Part shown: piece after piece, positions 20,001 through 27,027 of the stretch | Layout: each line of letters starts with the position of its first letter | Numbering within the stretch: position 1 is the first letter of the stretch | Origin: Perlabentimonas sp034003245 | GTDB lineage: Bacteria; Bacteroidota; Bacteroidia; Bacteroidales; Tenuifilaceae | DNA: 64,000 bases | Direction: 5' to 3' | NCBI GenBank assembly: GCA_034003245.1 | Contig: JAVEYY010000016.1 | Location: forward strand, 1 to 64,000 | Translations under genes and position numbers: made by a program | Notes under the pieces: model-generated | Told to the model about the DNA's origin: nothing | The model's input: only the letters and a program-made list of their open reading frames with translations | The model's database searches: none

Positions 20001-20182
20001 TTGTTCGGGCTCACTTTTACGCACCCGTTAAGCGAATTTTTGGTCAACCCTTTAGCACTCTTTGGGTAAATGTGGTGGTAATTTGGTTGTCGTCAATCAT
20101 ACTGTATTTGGCCTTATACTACAGGCTACTAAAGCGATTGCTCGATATGCTCGAAAACCTTACATCAAAAGAGAGAGACTGA
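17081..20182 (+). CDS. Large ABCG-like ABC transporter with TerB-like and FHA-like amino-terminal regions
   Basis: 1033 residues. Residues 1-150 are helical and acidic and resemble a TerB-like domain. About 160-245 is a small beta-rich part resembling an FHA module (YLNGHLLHRDKVFVLNNGSSI). The ATPase domain follows: Walker A GASGAGKS at 291-298, signature ISGGQRKR near 400, Walker B LFLDEPTSG near 420 and the switch His in VVIHQPSSD near 450. This is the ABCG (half-transporter) type. Six membrane helices lie at about 610-790. A helical region of about 170 residues then leads to a final membrane helix near 1005-1030. The substrate is unknown. It is co-directional with the lipoprotein and secreted protein upstream. 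Confidence 0.85.
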   Translation: MSESILKALMQLFAIIANPEDDLDGQEGETSRDRRAVVESFLRQQLNQDLVREYLKVFDYYYELYQEKQSEKSKTKKRTSSSSVRVLKICSQINEELTQQQKVVVVVRLLEFVKSDNKAITEQEMAFLSTVAETFYITEDEFDQIHQFVVNEFNSSIQPTNVLVINDKELSDENANKHIFSSALHGEIRILWVEQANIYFLRYNGNEELYLNGHLLHRDKVFVLNNGSSIRNPKISPIYYSDIVARFSLDKIKERIVFDVKDVEFRFKGGKVGLHRMNFTFESGHLVGIMGASGAGKSTLLNVLNGSAIPFGGSVTINGIDIHHHDERSEGLIGFVSQDDLLIEELTVFQNLYYNAKLCFDNYSEQEIVGAVESMLLSLGLHEIKDMVVGSPLNKKISGGQRKRLNIALELIREPAILFLDEPTSGLSSRDSENILDLLKELTFKGKLVFVVIHQPSSDIFKMFNKLLILDTGGYLIYNGDPIESIIYFKSKVQHANWNESECTACGNVNPEQVFNIVEANVLDEYGNPTRSRKTSPHEWYQFFNEVNNAQPLEFEIPRDVPKNLFKIPGWIKQLRVFIERDVLSKIANTQYMIINLFEAPLLAFLLASIIKYYNVDAANQYGYTLMDNSNLPVYLFMSVIVAFFVGLTVSAEEIIKDRKIQKREAFLNLSWSSYLVSKVFILLTLSAFQALVFVIIGNSILEIKGMYFEYWIVLFSTWVSANMLGLLISDSFKTVVTIYILIPFLVIPQIILSGIIVKFEKLNPAISSPSSIPVYGEVIVARWAYEALAVNQFINNRYQQPFYYLDEAMSISDYKRNYWLRTLQNKVSICERNLNNQHRVNDVQAAVTILRNEFSSEATNPNYSQFAFKHIDKLNADELNEQVLSAVNIYLEQLRLYYVKLYNKASEKKDSMITSKQLTSSDREDFLKLKRKHFNETLSEFVRNSSEVERIIEYNGRLIQKIDPIYLQPTNNLVRAHFYAPVKRIFGQPFSTLWVNVVVIWLSSIILYLALYYRLLKRLLDMLENLTSKERD

Positions 20183-20198
20183 TAACAACCTCTCTCTT
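20169..20198 (+). terminator. Possible terminator of the ABC transporter operon
   Basis: Perfect 9-bp inverted repeat AAGAGAGAG / CTCTCTCTT (20169-20177, 20190-20198) overlapping the stop codon. T-rich tail is short. Confidence 0.4.
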
Positions 20199-20222
20199 GA
20201 GCAGTATTGTTTTGGGCGTTGA

Positions 20223-20729
20223 CTAATTGTCCTCTAGTTCCTCCATTTCGCGCTGTAAAGCAGCCATTTTAATTGCAGTAACAGCAGCCTCAACACCCTT
20301 ATTCCCGTGCTTTCCTCCTGCTCTATCCTTTGCCTGCTCTATAGTACTAGTGGTTAATACTCCAAAAATGAATGGAATATTGTAGTTCATATTAAGTTCG
20401 GCAATTCCATGAGTTACACCCTGACAAACGTAGTTGAAGTGCGGCGTTTCGCCTTGAATTACGCAACCCAAACAGATAACCCCGTCCAAATCGGCATATT
20501 CGGCCATAAATTGAGCGCCCAGAACCAGCTCAAAGCTGCCGGGAACATGTTTTACTAAAAGGTTGTCCTCCTTTGCGCCATGCGCAATTAGAGTCTCGTA
20601 GGCACCTTTGAGCAACTCGTGGGTAATTTCGGCATTCCAGTCGGCTACAACAATGCCAAATTTCATCTTTTTTGCCGAGGGTACTTTTGTTGAGTCGTAG
20701 TTAGAAAGGTTTTGCAGGTAAGTGGCCAT
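20223..20729 (-). CDS. ribH: 6,7-dimethyl-8-ribityllumazine synthase
   Basis: 168 residues. Lumazine synthase condenses the ribityl-aminopyrimidine with dihydroxybutanone phosphate, the step before riboflavin synthase. Motifs are PGSFE at 63-67, GETPHFNYV at 93-101 with the catalytic His97, and RAGGKHGNKG at 136-145 (phosphate binding). An icosahedral or pentameric cytoplasmic assembly is usual. The gene follows a TPR protein gene on the same strand, but a strong terminator lies between them. The ribH/TPR/recF arrangement is, to my knowledge, common in Bacteroidota. Confidence 0.96.
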   Translation of the reverse strand: MATYLQNLSNYDSTKVPSAKKMKFGIVVADWNAEITHELLKGAYETLIAHGAKEDNLLVKHVPGSFELVLGAQFMAEYADLDGVICLGCVIQGETPHFNYVCQGVTHGIAELNMNYNIPFIFGVLTTSTIEQAKDRAGGKHGNKGVEAAVTAIKMAALQREMEELEDN

Positions 20730-20761
20730 ATCGCATTAGTTTAAGTTTGCATAAAAATAAA

Positions 20762-20789
20762 GAAAACCAACCTTTCGGGGTTGGTTTTC
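20762..20789 (-). terminator. Terminator after the TPR membrane-protein gene
   Basis: Perfect 11-bp stem (20762-20772 with 20779-20789, GAAAACCAACC and its complement) and 6-nt loop, T-rich on the minus strand after the stem. It lies 20 bases past the stop of the TPR gene. Confidence 0.8.
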
Positions 20790-20808
20790 AGTATTAAATT
20801 TGATGAAT

Positions 20809-21498
20809 TTATTTTTTTAGGTTAACCCGTGCAATATATTTCTCAATTTCACGTGCTTCGGCTGATTTAGCGTAATCGTTCTTAATCGTTTCGTATACCT
20901 TAAGTGCATCCAACGATTTTCCCATTTCTTCGTACACTATACCTGCCTTTAGCAGGTAGATTGGGCTAGTGAAATCGTTTTTGCCAGCCTGTGCTGCCTT
21001 CACGTAGAATTTTGCTCCCTCCGCTAGATTTCCAAGCTCTACATAGCAATCACCAATTGCTCCCCAAGCTACAGATTTCACAATCTTGTCGCTAGTGCTA
21101 AAACGCTTAAGGTGGTCTATTGCAGACTCGTACTCTCCCAGTTGCCTGAATGAAATCCCCGCGTAATACTGCGATAAATTCCCCACTTTTGAAGGGCCGT
21201 AACTTTCAATGATATCCAGGAATCCAAGGTAATTGCCATCGCCGTAAAGGGCTAAACTAAATGAGTCGCGCTCAAAGTACTGCTCTGCGGCAAATACTTG
21301 CGACTGGGCTTCCTTTTCCATTGGGGCAATGTAAAGCCTGGTATAGCCTAAGAAAGTCCCAACAATTACAATTATTGCGAGTACTATTATAGTAAGACTC
21401 TTCTGGTTATTTTCAATGTACTGCTCAGTTTTGGTTAACGCGTTCTCCAAGGCTTCGGCGCCTGTATCATGTGACTCCTGTTTCTTATTCTTTGTCAT
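20809..21498 (-). CDS. TPR-containing inner-membrane protein
   Basis: 229 residues. A cytoplasmic amino tail (about 1-38) is followed by one transmembrane helix at about 39-60 (LTIIVLAIIVIVGTFLGYT) and a periplasmic region with TPR-like helical pairs (ALYGDGNYLGFLDII..., GNLSQYYAGISFRQLGEYESA, GDCYVELGNLAEGAKFYVKA). The layout matches the YfgM-like TPR family, which works with envelope chaperones. A role in periplasmic protein quality control is inferred only. It lies between ribH and the divergent recF. Confidence 0.78.
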   Translation of the reverse strand: MTKNKKQESHDTGAEALENALTKTEQYIENNQKSLTIIVLAIIVIVGTFLGYTRLYIAPMEKEAQSQVFAAEQYFERDSFSLALYGDGNYLGFLDIIESYGPSKVGNLSQYYAGISFRQLGEYESAIDHLKRFSTSDKIVKSVAWGAIGDCYVELGNLAEGAKFYVKAAQAGKNDFTSPIYLLKAGIVYEEMGKSLDALKVYETIKNDYAKSAEAREIEKYIARVNLKK

Positions 21499-21663
21499 AT
21501 CTAAGTGATTAAAAAGAAGATTACTATATTATTGATTACTGATTTCGATTTTGGTATAAGCCACATAATAAAATCATCATTTTTTAATGGCAAGCGCAAA
21601 AGTAATGGTTTTTCCCTTATGGTGAAATATTTGTGATAATATTTTCTTGTGCGATTTTCTGTT

Positions 21664-21671
21664 TACCTTTG
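21664..21671 (+). promoter_or_regulatory. Putative -7 element for recF-dciA
   Basis: TACCTTTG matches TAnnTTTG. It lies inside the longest possible reading frame of recF, which argues for the downstream ATG at 21699 as the true start. Confidence 0.5.
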
Positions 21672-21698
21672 CCTGCACAAAGCAAAATAGCACCACAA

Positions 21699-22811
21699 AT
21701 GCATCTTAAGGAGCTTAATCTTCTGAATTTTAAATCGTACGACCAACTCGACTTATCGCTTCACCCCAAAATAAATTGCTTTGTGGGCAATAATGGCGTG
21801 GGTAAAACTAACCTACTCGACAGCATCTTTTACCTCTCGATGTGTAAGAGCAACTTCAACTCCATCGATTACCAGAATATTAAGCACGAGCAGGAATTTT
21901 TCATGATCCAGGGTGCATACTACAGGCAGGATAAGGATGAGAACATATACTGCGCTGTGAAGCGCGATGCAGGAAAATCATTTAAACGTAATGGCAAAGA
22001 GTACGACCGGTTGGCCGATCACATAGGCTTTCTTCCCATCGTTATTATTTCGCCTGCCGACACGGCCCTAATAACTGAGGGCAGTGAAGAGCGCCGCAAA
22101 TACATGAATAGCGTCATATCGCAGTACAATCAGCTATACCTGAACAACGCGCTTAAATATAACAAGCTGCTGGCCAACAGAAACAGGCTTTTAAAGGAAA
22201 AAGGTTACAGCCTAAAAACGTTGATCGATTTACTCGATGTGATTGATGACCAACTCGATGGGTTTGCCACCAAGATCTATGAGCAACGTTTGGATTTCAC
22301 TAAGAAATTAACGCCAATCTTCCAGGATTACTACCAAAAAGTATCCAATGGCAGTGAGGTGGTTGAGCTGGTATACCAGTCGCATTTGCAGGAAAAGAGC
22401 TTAAAGGAGCATCTAGCCGAATCGCTCGAGAAAGATCGAATTCTCCAGTACACCTCGCGTGGAATCCATAAAGACGATTTGATGCTCACGCTCAACGGGC
22501 ATCCCATTAAAAAGGAAGGTTCTCAAGGACAACAAAAAACTTATCTTATAGCCCTTAAGCTGGCACAGTTCAACTTTATCGAGCAGCTTTCGGGGATAAA
22601 ACCAATACTTCTGCTGGATGATATCTTCGATAAGCTGGATATGAATCGTGTTGAGCAGTTTATCCGACTGGTATCCGACCATTACTTTGGGCAAATATTT
22701 ATTACCGACACCAACAAATCTCGACTCGACGAAATTCTCGATAAGATAGATAGCGGATATTCCCTATTTAACGTTTCGGATACTGAAGTAACCCTGGTAG
22801 GTTCAAAATAA
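21699..22811 (+). CDS. recF: DNA replication and repair protein RecF
   Basis: RecF binds single-stranded gaps with RecO and RecR and loads RecA. From the ATG at 21699 it is 370 residues, normal for the family. MHLKELNLLNFKSYDQLDL is a textbook RecF amino end; the 22 codons upstream are not RecF-like and contain the promoter element. Walker A GNNGVGKT lies at 30-37, the ABC-type signature (SQGQQKT) near 280, and Walker B LLLDDIFDKLD near 305-315. It is followed after 12 bases by the dciA-like gene, forming a two-gene operon. Confidence 0.95.
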   Translation: MHLKELNLLNFKSYDQLDLSLHPKINCFVGNNGVGKTNLLDSIFYLSMCKSNFNSIDYQNIKHEQEFFMIQGAYYRQDKDENIYCAVKRDAGKSFKRNGKEYDRLADHIGFLPIVIISPADTALITEGSEERRKYMNSVISQYNQLYLNNALKYNKLLANRNRLLKEKGYSLKTLIDLLDVIDDQLDGFATKIYEQRLDFTKKLTPIFQDYYQKVSNGSEVVELVYQSHLQEKSLKEHLAESLEKDRILQYTSRGIHKDDLMLTLNGHPIKKEGSQGQQKTYLIALKLAQFNFIEQLSGIKPILLLDDIFDKLDMNRVEQFIRLVSDHYFGQIFITDTNKSRLDEILDKIDSGYSLFNVSDTEVTLVGSK

Positions 22812-22823
22812 TACCTTAAAATT

Positions 22824-23108
22824 ATGAACAAAGTTATTACCCTGGGCGATGCCATTAAGGTATTTCTGAAAAACTACAAGCATAGCGATAAGCTGCAAGC
22901 CAGCGAAGCAGCCAATGCATGGCCTATAGTTATGGGCAAAAACATTCAGGCGCTAACCCAAACTGTTTACATGAAGGGCGATAAATTGTTTGTTCACCTA
23001 AAGTCGTCGGTGCTACGCAACGAGCTCATGATGCATCGAACCAAAATTAAGAATGCGCTTAACAAGCATCTGGGAGCCGAAGTGGTTAAGGAGGTTGTTC
23101 TTAAGTGA
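22824..23108 (+). CDS. DUF721 / DciA family protein
   Basis: 94 residues. DUF721 proteins include DciA, which helps load the replicative helicase in bacteria lacking DnaC. The central WPIVMGKNIQALTQTVYMKGDKLFVHLKSS (split over 29-58) contains the conserved Trp and the beta-strand region. SVLRNELMMHRTKIKNALNK follows at about 58-77. It is co-transcribed with recF. The assignment as DciA is by family and by its recF neighbour; a function in helicase loading is inferred. Confidence 0.87.
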   Translation: MNKVITLGDAIKVFLKNYKHSDKLQASEAANAWPIVMGKNIQALTQTVYMKGDKLFVHLKSSVLRNELMMHRTKIKNALNKHLGAEVVKEVVLK

Positions 23109-23116
23109 AGATATCA

Positions 23117-23539
23117 CTAGTCGAGTATCTCCTTGTGTGCAAAGAAAAACGACCATTCAATTAGAGCATTCTCCGGAGAATCGGAGCCATGAACTGCATT
23201 CTTTGTCACCGTTTCCCCAAATAGTTTCCGAATGGTCCCCGCCTCAGCCTTGGCCGGATCGGTGGAACCAATTAGCTTTCGGAAATTTTCAATGGCATTT
23301 TCCTTCTCAAGCACAAGGGCAACAACTGGTCCAGAGCTGATAAATTCGGTTAGCCTATCGAAAAACTCCTTTCCCCTATGCACGGCGTAAAACCGTTGGG
23401 CATCAGAGCGGCTAAGCTGAACCATTTTCATGGCCTTTATTACAAAACCATCCCGGGTAATTAGGTGAATTATTTCACCATAATGGTTATTCTTAACTGC
23501 TCCCGGCTTTATCAGGGCAAATGTGCGATTGGTTTCCAT
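23117..23539 (-). CDS. ndk: Nucleoside diphosphate kinase
   Basis: 140 residues. The enzyme balances nucleoside triphosphate pools by passing phosphate through an active-site His. Lys11 lies in TFALIKPGAV, the phosphorylated His117 in NAVHGSDSPENA, and the Kpn-loop region RGKEFFDRLTEF at 55-66. It converges with dciA with an 8-base gap. It is divergent from the phosphoesterase/FKBP operon. Confidence 0.96.
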   Translation of the reverse strand: METNRTFALIKPGAVKNNHYGEIIHLITRDGFVIKAMKMVQLSRSDAQRFYAVHRGKEFFDRLTEFISSGPVVALVLEKENAIENFRKLIGSTDPAKAEAGTIRKLFGETVTKNAVHGSDSPENALIEWSFFFAHKEILD

Positions 23540-23602
23540 ATCACATAGAGTTTTCAGCCCGAAATTAGGATTTTTTTTCTGGTCGACGTAATTTTTTTGT
23601 AT

Positions 23603-23610
23603 TAACTTTG
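23603..23610 (+). promoter_or_regulatory. Putative -7 element for the nrnA/FKBP operon
   Basis: TAACTTTG matches TAnnTTTG, 24 bases before the ATG of the phosphoesterase gene. Confidence 0.45.
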
Positions 23611-23633
23611 ATCTTTTTAAAATCTGCTGAATA

Positions 23634-24656
23634 ATGTCAATAATTTCACCTCTCCAAGCTGAGGAAATAAAAGCCTTTCTCCATCAAAACCAGAATATTG
23701 TAATTACCTCGCACCACAACCCCGATGGCGACGCCATAGGATCGATCCTTGGCCTATACCATATCCTTCGCGGTATGGGAGTTCCATCAACAATGATAAT
23801 ACCCAACGATATCCCTGAATTCCTGAACTGGCTGCCCGGTGCCGCGCAAATTCTGAGATATTCCAAAAACCCCAATGAGGCAAAGGAGCACATTAAGAAT
23901 GCTCAAGTACTTTTTGCCCTCGACTACAATGGTTCAGCAAGGCTCGAGAAGATGGAAAAACACTTCGCCGAATCGCAGGCAGTGAAAGTGCTGATCGACC
24001 ATCATCCCAATCCCGAAAAGGGTTTCAACTACTACTTTTCCCAAACAGCGGCAAGCTCAACGGCCGAACTTGTGTACGAGTTTGCCCACGCCATTGGCGC
24101 ACAGTCATTCATCAACACCCATTGCGCCATCAACCTATTTGCTGGTATAATGACCGATACCGGATCTTTCAGCTATGCCTGTTCAAGCCCGCGCACATTC
24201 GAAATTGTTGCTCGATTGGTAAGCCTGGGCGTTAAAGTTGAAGAGGTGCAGCAAAAGGTGTACAACAACTTCTCAGAGGACAGAATGAGGCTTATGGGGC
24301 ACTCACTGGCCACTAAAATGAGGGTTTTTCATGAGTTTAAAGCGGCATACATATCCCTAACCCGCGATGAGCTAAAACGGTTTAACTACCGAATTGGCGA
24401 CACCGAAGGACTGGTGAACCTCCCGCTGTCCATTAAGGGCATAATCTTTTCTGCCCTTTTAGTCGAAAATACTGATTTTGTGAAAGTTTCGCTTCGCTCG
24501 AGTGGCAATTTTCCGGTGAATAAGATTTGTGAGGAATTTTTTAATGGAGGTGGGCACCAAAATGCAGCTGGGGGAAAATCATTTGCCACAATAACTGAGA
24601 CTGAAAACAAGTTTATAGAGGTGCTCAACACCTATAAAGATATGCTTAACCCATGA
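23634..24656 (+). CDS. DHH/DHHA1 phosphoesterase (NrnA-like oligoribonuclease / pAp phosphatase)
   Basis: 340 residues. The DHH domain shows SHHNPDGDAIGS (26-37) with Asp31 and Asp33, ALDYN near 102, LIDHHPNP near 124-131 (the DHH motif) and DTGSFSY near 180, all metal-binding. The DHHA1 end has GGGHQNAAGG at 305-314. NrnA-type enzymes degrade two- to five-base RNA fragments and dephosphorylate pAp to AMP. It is the first gene of an operon with four FKBP lipoproteins, the first of which overlaps its stop by four bases. The same order (ndk, DHH protein, FKBP lipoprotein) is, as I recall, found around gldI in Flavobacteria. Confidence 0.9.
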   Translation: MSIISPLQAEEIKAFLHQNQNIVITSHHNPDGDAIGSILGLYHILRGMGVPSTMIIPNDIPEFLNWLPGAAQILRYSKNPNEAKEHIKNAQVLFALDYNGSARLEKMEKHFAESQAVKVLIDHHPNPEKGFNYYFSQTAASSTAELVYEFAHAIGAQSFINTHCAINLFAGIMTDTGSFSYACSSPRTFEIVARLVSLGVKVEEVQQKVYNNFSEDRMRLMGHSLATKMRVFHEFKAAYISLTRDELKRFNYRIGDTEGLVNLPLSIKGIIFSALLVENTDFVKVSLRSSGNFPVNKICEEFFNGGGHQNAAGGKSFATITETENKFIEVLNTYKDMLNP

Positions 24657-25183
24657 TAAAACGCTTATTATTCATATCGATCATAATCATCTCCTTTGCA
24701 AGTTGCAAGAACAGAGTGAATGATTCTCCAAACACACCAGTTTCGGAGGCAAAAAAGAAACTTGAAATCGTTAACAAAGCTTTGGTCGACAAGGATCGTG
24801 AGCGAATAAAAGCTTATATCGAGCGGCATAAACTCGAAGGAATGGAGGAGAATAAATCAGGACTATTCTACCTGGTTTGGGGCAAATCATCTGGCCCAAA
24901 GGTAAAAGATGGCGATATTGTTTTTATCAGCCACAAAATAACCTTGATGGATGGAACCCTTTGCTACCAATCGACCGAAGAGAATCCGAAGGAATTTTTG
25001 GTGGGGAAAGGTGGTGTTGAGGCTGGGCTCGAAATGGCGATTCTAATGATGGCGCAAGGACAGAAAGGCAAATTCATTCTGCCTCCGCATTTAGGTCATG
25101 GTCTTCTTGGCGATAACGACAAAATTCCCCCCATGGCAATTCTTGTTTTTGATGTTGAACTACTCCTGGTAATTGCAAGTTAA
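24653..25183 (+). CDS. FKBP-type peptidyl-prolyl isomerase lipoprotein, GldI-like
   Basis: 176 residues. A signal peptide ends in the lipobox FASC, lipidated at Cys18. A helical stalk (about 30-65) leads to one FKBP domain (about 65-174) with VKDGDIVFISHKITLMDGTL, GVEAGLEMAILMMAQGQKGKF and ending in VFDVELL. Size, lipid anchor and position after a DHH phosphoesterase gene resemble gliding-motility protein GldI of Flavobacteria, but this is inference from family and synteny. It overlaps the upstream gene by ATGA, so it is translationally coupled. Several FKBP active-site aromatic residues are not obvious, so catalysis is uncertain. Confidence 0.83.
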   Translation: MIKRLLFISIIIISFASCKNRVNDSPNTPVSEAKKKLEIVNKALVDKDRERIKAYIERHKLEGMEENKSGLFYLVWGKSSGPKVKDGDIVFISHKITLMDGTLCYQSTEENPKEFLVGKGGVEAGLEMAILMMAQGQKGKFILPPHLGHGLLGDNDKIPPMAILVFDVELLLVIAS

Positions 25184-25238
25184 CCGATTTTTTTTACCTT
25201 TACACGTGAATTTTAGTGTAACGCATAATGAGGCTTCC

Positions 25239-26120
25239 ATGAAGTATCCGAAAATATTGGTATTTACATTTATAGCACTACTTTTAAGCTGCATCAACAA
25301 CTCGCCTGTATTTCCGGGTTTCTCGGTTACCCGAACCAACATACACTACAAGCTTATTTCACTTGGCGACGGGGATGCTAAGGCAAAGCCTACCGATTAT
25401 GTAACTATGCTTGTAGCCTATAGAACCACATCCGATTCTGTTTTTTTTCACGGTGTAAGAACATTTCAATTAACCGAGCCACAATTTCCTGGATCTATCG
25501 ACGAGTGTTTCACCATGCTTGCCAAAGGCGATAGCGCAACTTTTTACATCTCAGCCAACGATTTTTTCACTAAAACTATAGAAACCACTACACCTCGATT
25601 CATCCAACCCGAAAGTTACCTTAGGGTCGATATCCTTATGCTCGACATACTCACCGAAAAGCAATACTTACAGGAAAAGGAGGTTTTTCTCCATTGGATT
25701 GAAGACTTTGGCGATTACGAAAAAATTGTGCTAAAACAGTATGTCGAGGAGCAAAACCTTAACTTCGATAATACCCCATCGGGACTTCACTATGTACCCA
25801 TTACAAAAGGTTTCGGCTCGCAAATACAGGAGGGCGATACCATTACGGTACACTACGAGGGACGGTTTTTCAACGGCAAGTATTTCGATTCAACCCGCAA
25901 GCGCAACGAGCCTTTCCAGTTTGTGTATGGTCAAAAATGGCAGGTAATCCCTGGCCTCGAGGAGGCCATTGGCATGATGTATCCCGGCGAAAAATCGCTT
26001 TTTATTATACCTTCTTATATAGCATTTGGTCAGGGTGGCAGCTCCACCGGAATCGTTCCTGCCTTTACTCCAGTAGTATTTGAGGTTGAAATTGTTGATG
26101 TTAAGCCATTGCTTCAATGA
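25239..26120 (+). CDS. FKBP-type peptidyl-prolyl isomerase lipoprotein
   Basis: From the ATG at 25239 it has 293 residues; the upstream 22 codons overlap the previous gene and precede a complete signal peptide (MKYPKILVFTFIALLLSC), so the later start is preferred. Cys18 is the lipidation site. There are two FKBP-like parts: a degenerate one at about 35-140, and a full FKBP domain at about 175-290 with GDTITVHYEGRFFNGKYFDST, FVYGQKWQVIPGLEEAIGMM and AFGQGG...PAFTPVVFEVEI. The carboxy domain keeps the usual isomerase residues. It probably folds envelope proteins. The stop overlaps the next start (ATGA). Confidence 0.88.
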   Translation: MKYPKILVFTFIALLLSCINNSPVFPGFSVTRTNIHYKLISLGDGDAKAKPTDYVTMLVAYRTTSDSVFFHGVRTFQLTEPQFPGSIDECFTMLAKGDSATFYISANDFFTKTIETTTPRFIQPESYLRVDILMLDILTEKQYLQEKEVFLHWIEDFGDYEKIVLKQYVEEQNLNFDNTPSGLHYVPITKGFGSQIQEGDTITVHYEGRFFNGKYFDSTRKRNEPFQFVYGQKWQVIPGLEEAIGMMYPGEKSLFIIPSYIAFGQGGSSTGIVPAFTPVVFEVEIVDVKPLLQ

Positions 26121-27013
26121 GGTTTTTATCCCTATTAATTATTAGCCTCCTTGCTACATTTACTTTTAGCGGATGCGAAAGTTCCTTGGAGGACGAGCAG
26201 AAAGGCGCTAATGAGCTAGCCATTGAAAGATACCTTACCACAAATAAGTTAAAATTCAAAAAGGATGATGGTGTATTCAGCTACGTTAATCATAAGGGTT
26301 ATGGTTACGAGGTTGCACCTGGCGACTCGGTCGCATTTTGGTATGTGGGCTATACCCTGACAGGTATTCTGTTCGACACTAACGTTATAAGCATAGCGCA
26401 AGAGAACAATTTGGACATTGAAACCCGAAACTTCAACCCAATTTCTACCAAGGTTGGCGAGGATAAATTGCTTCCGGGGATTTCTCGAGGTTTACTTCAT
26501 TGCCGGCAGGGGCAAATTACCTCTGTTTTGTTCCCATCAACACTCGGATTTGGAGGGAACGCAATGGGTGTGGTAAAACCGTGGACACCCCTTATCTTCG
26601 ATATTTACCTAATTTACGTTAAAAACGAAAAAATCCTTCAAGAGCAGGATAATATCAATAACTTTGTAGCCGGGATAGGTGGTTTTACTGCCGACACTAC
26701 GGGTCTTTGGAGTAAGTATACTCATATAGCACAAGAATCGGCCAAACCCATAATAGGTGACACTATTTATGCTTGGCACAGGGTTTCTACCCTTGATCTT
26801 AGACTAATAGAGGAAACAATAGGAGAAAACCAAGAAGTTGTTGTCAACGACAACTTGATTGAAGGCCTTCAGCTGGGCTACAGAAGATTAAACAATGGCG
26901 AAACTATGCAACTTATTGTGCCTTCGCCCCTTGGTTATAGAATTAAAGGTAATAACACGGTTAGTCCTTACACCCCGTTATTTGTAGAATTACGTTTAGA
27001 TAGCATTAAATAA
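26117..27013 (+). CDS. FKBP-like lipoprotein, two degenerate FKBP domains
   Basis: 298 residues. Signal peptide with lipobox FSGC near residue 19. Two FKBP-like domains: about 55-170 (GDSVAFWYVGYTLTGILFDTN, LLPGISRGLLHCRQGQ, PWTPLIFDIYLIYV) and about 200-298 (GDTIYAWHRVSTL, LIEGLQLGYRRLNNGETMQLIVPSPLGY, PYTPLFVELRL). Usual catalytic aromatic residues are partly replaced, so it may be a non-catalytic chaperone. It is the third FKBP gene of the operon and starts within the stop of the second. Confidence 0.82.
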   Translation: MRFLSLLIISLLATFTFSGCESSLEDEQKGANELAIERYLTTNKLKFKKDDGVFSYVNHKGYGYEVAPGDSVAFWYVGYTLTGILFDTNVISIAQENNLDIETRNFNPISTKVGEDKLLPGISRGLLHCRQGQITSVLFPSTLGFGGNAMGVVKPWTPLIFDIYLIYVKNEKILQEQDNINNFVAGIGGFTADTTGLWSKYTHIAQESAKPIIGDTIYAWHRVSTLDLRLIEETIGENQEVVVNDNLIEGLQLGYRRLNNGETMQLIVPSPLGYRIKGNNTVSPYTPLFVELRLDSIK

Positions 27014-27027
27014 CAACCAAAGTAATT

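Noticed and set aside
21633..21698. Longer recF starting at 21633
   Set aside because: The added residues are not RecF-like and overlap an exact -7 promoter element.
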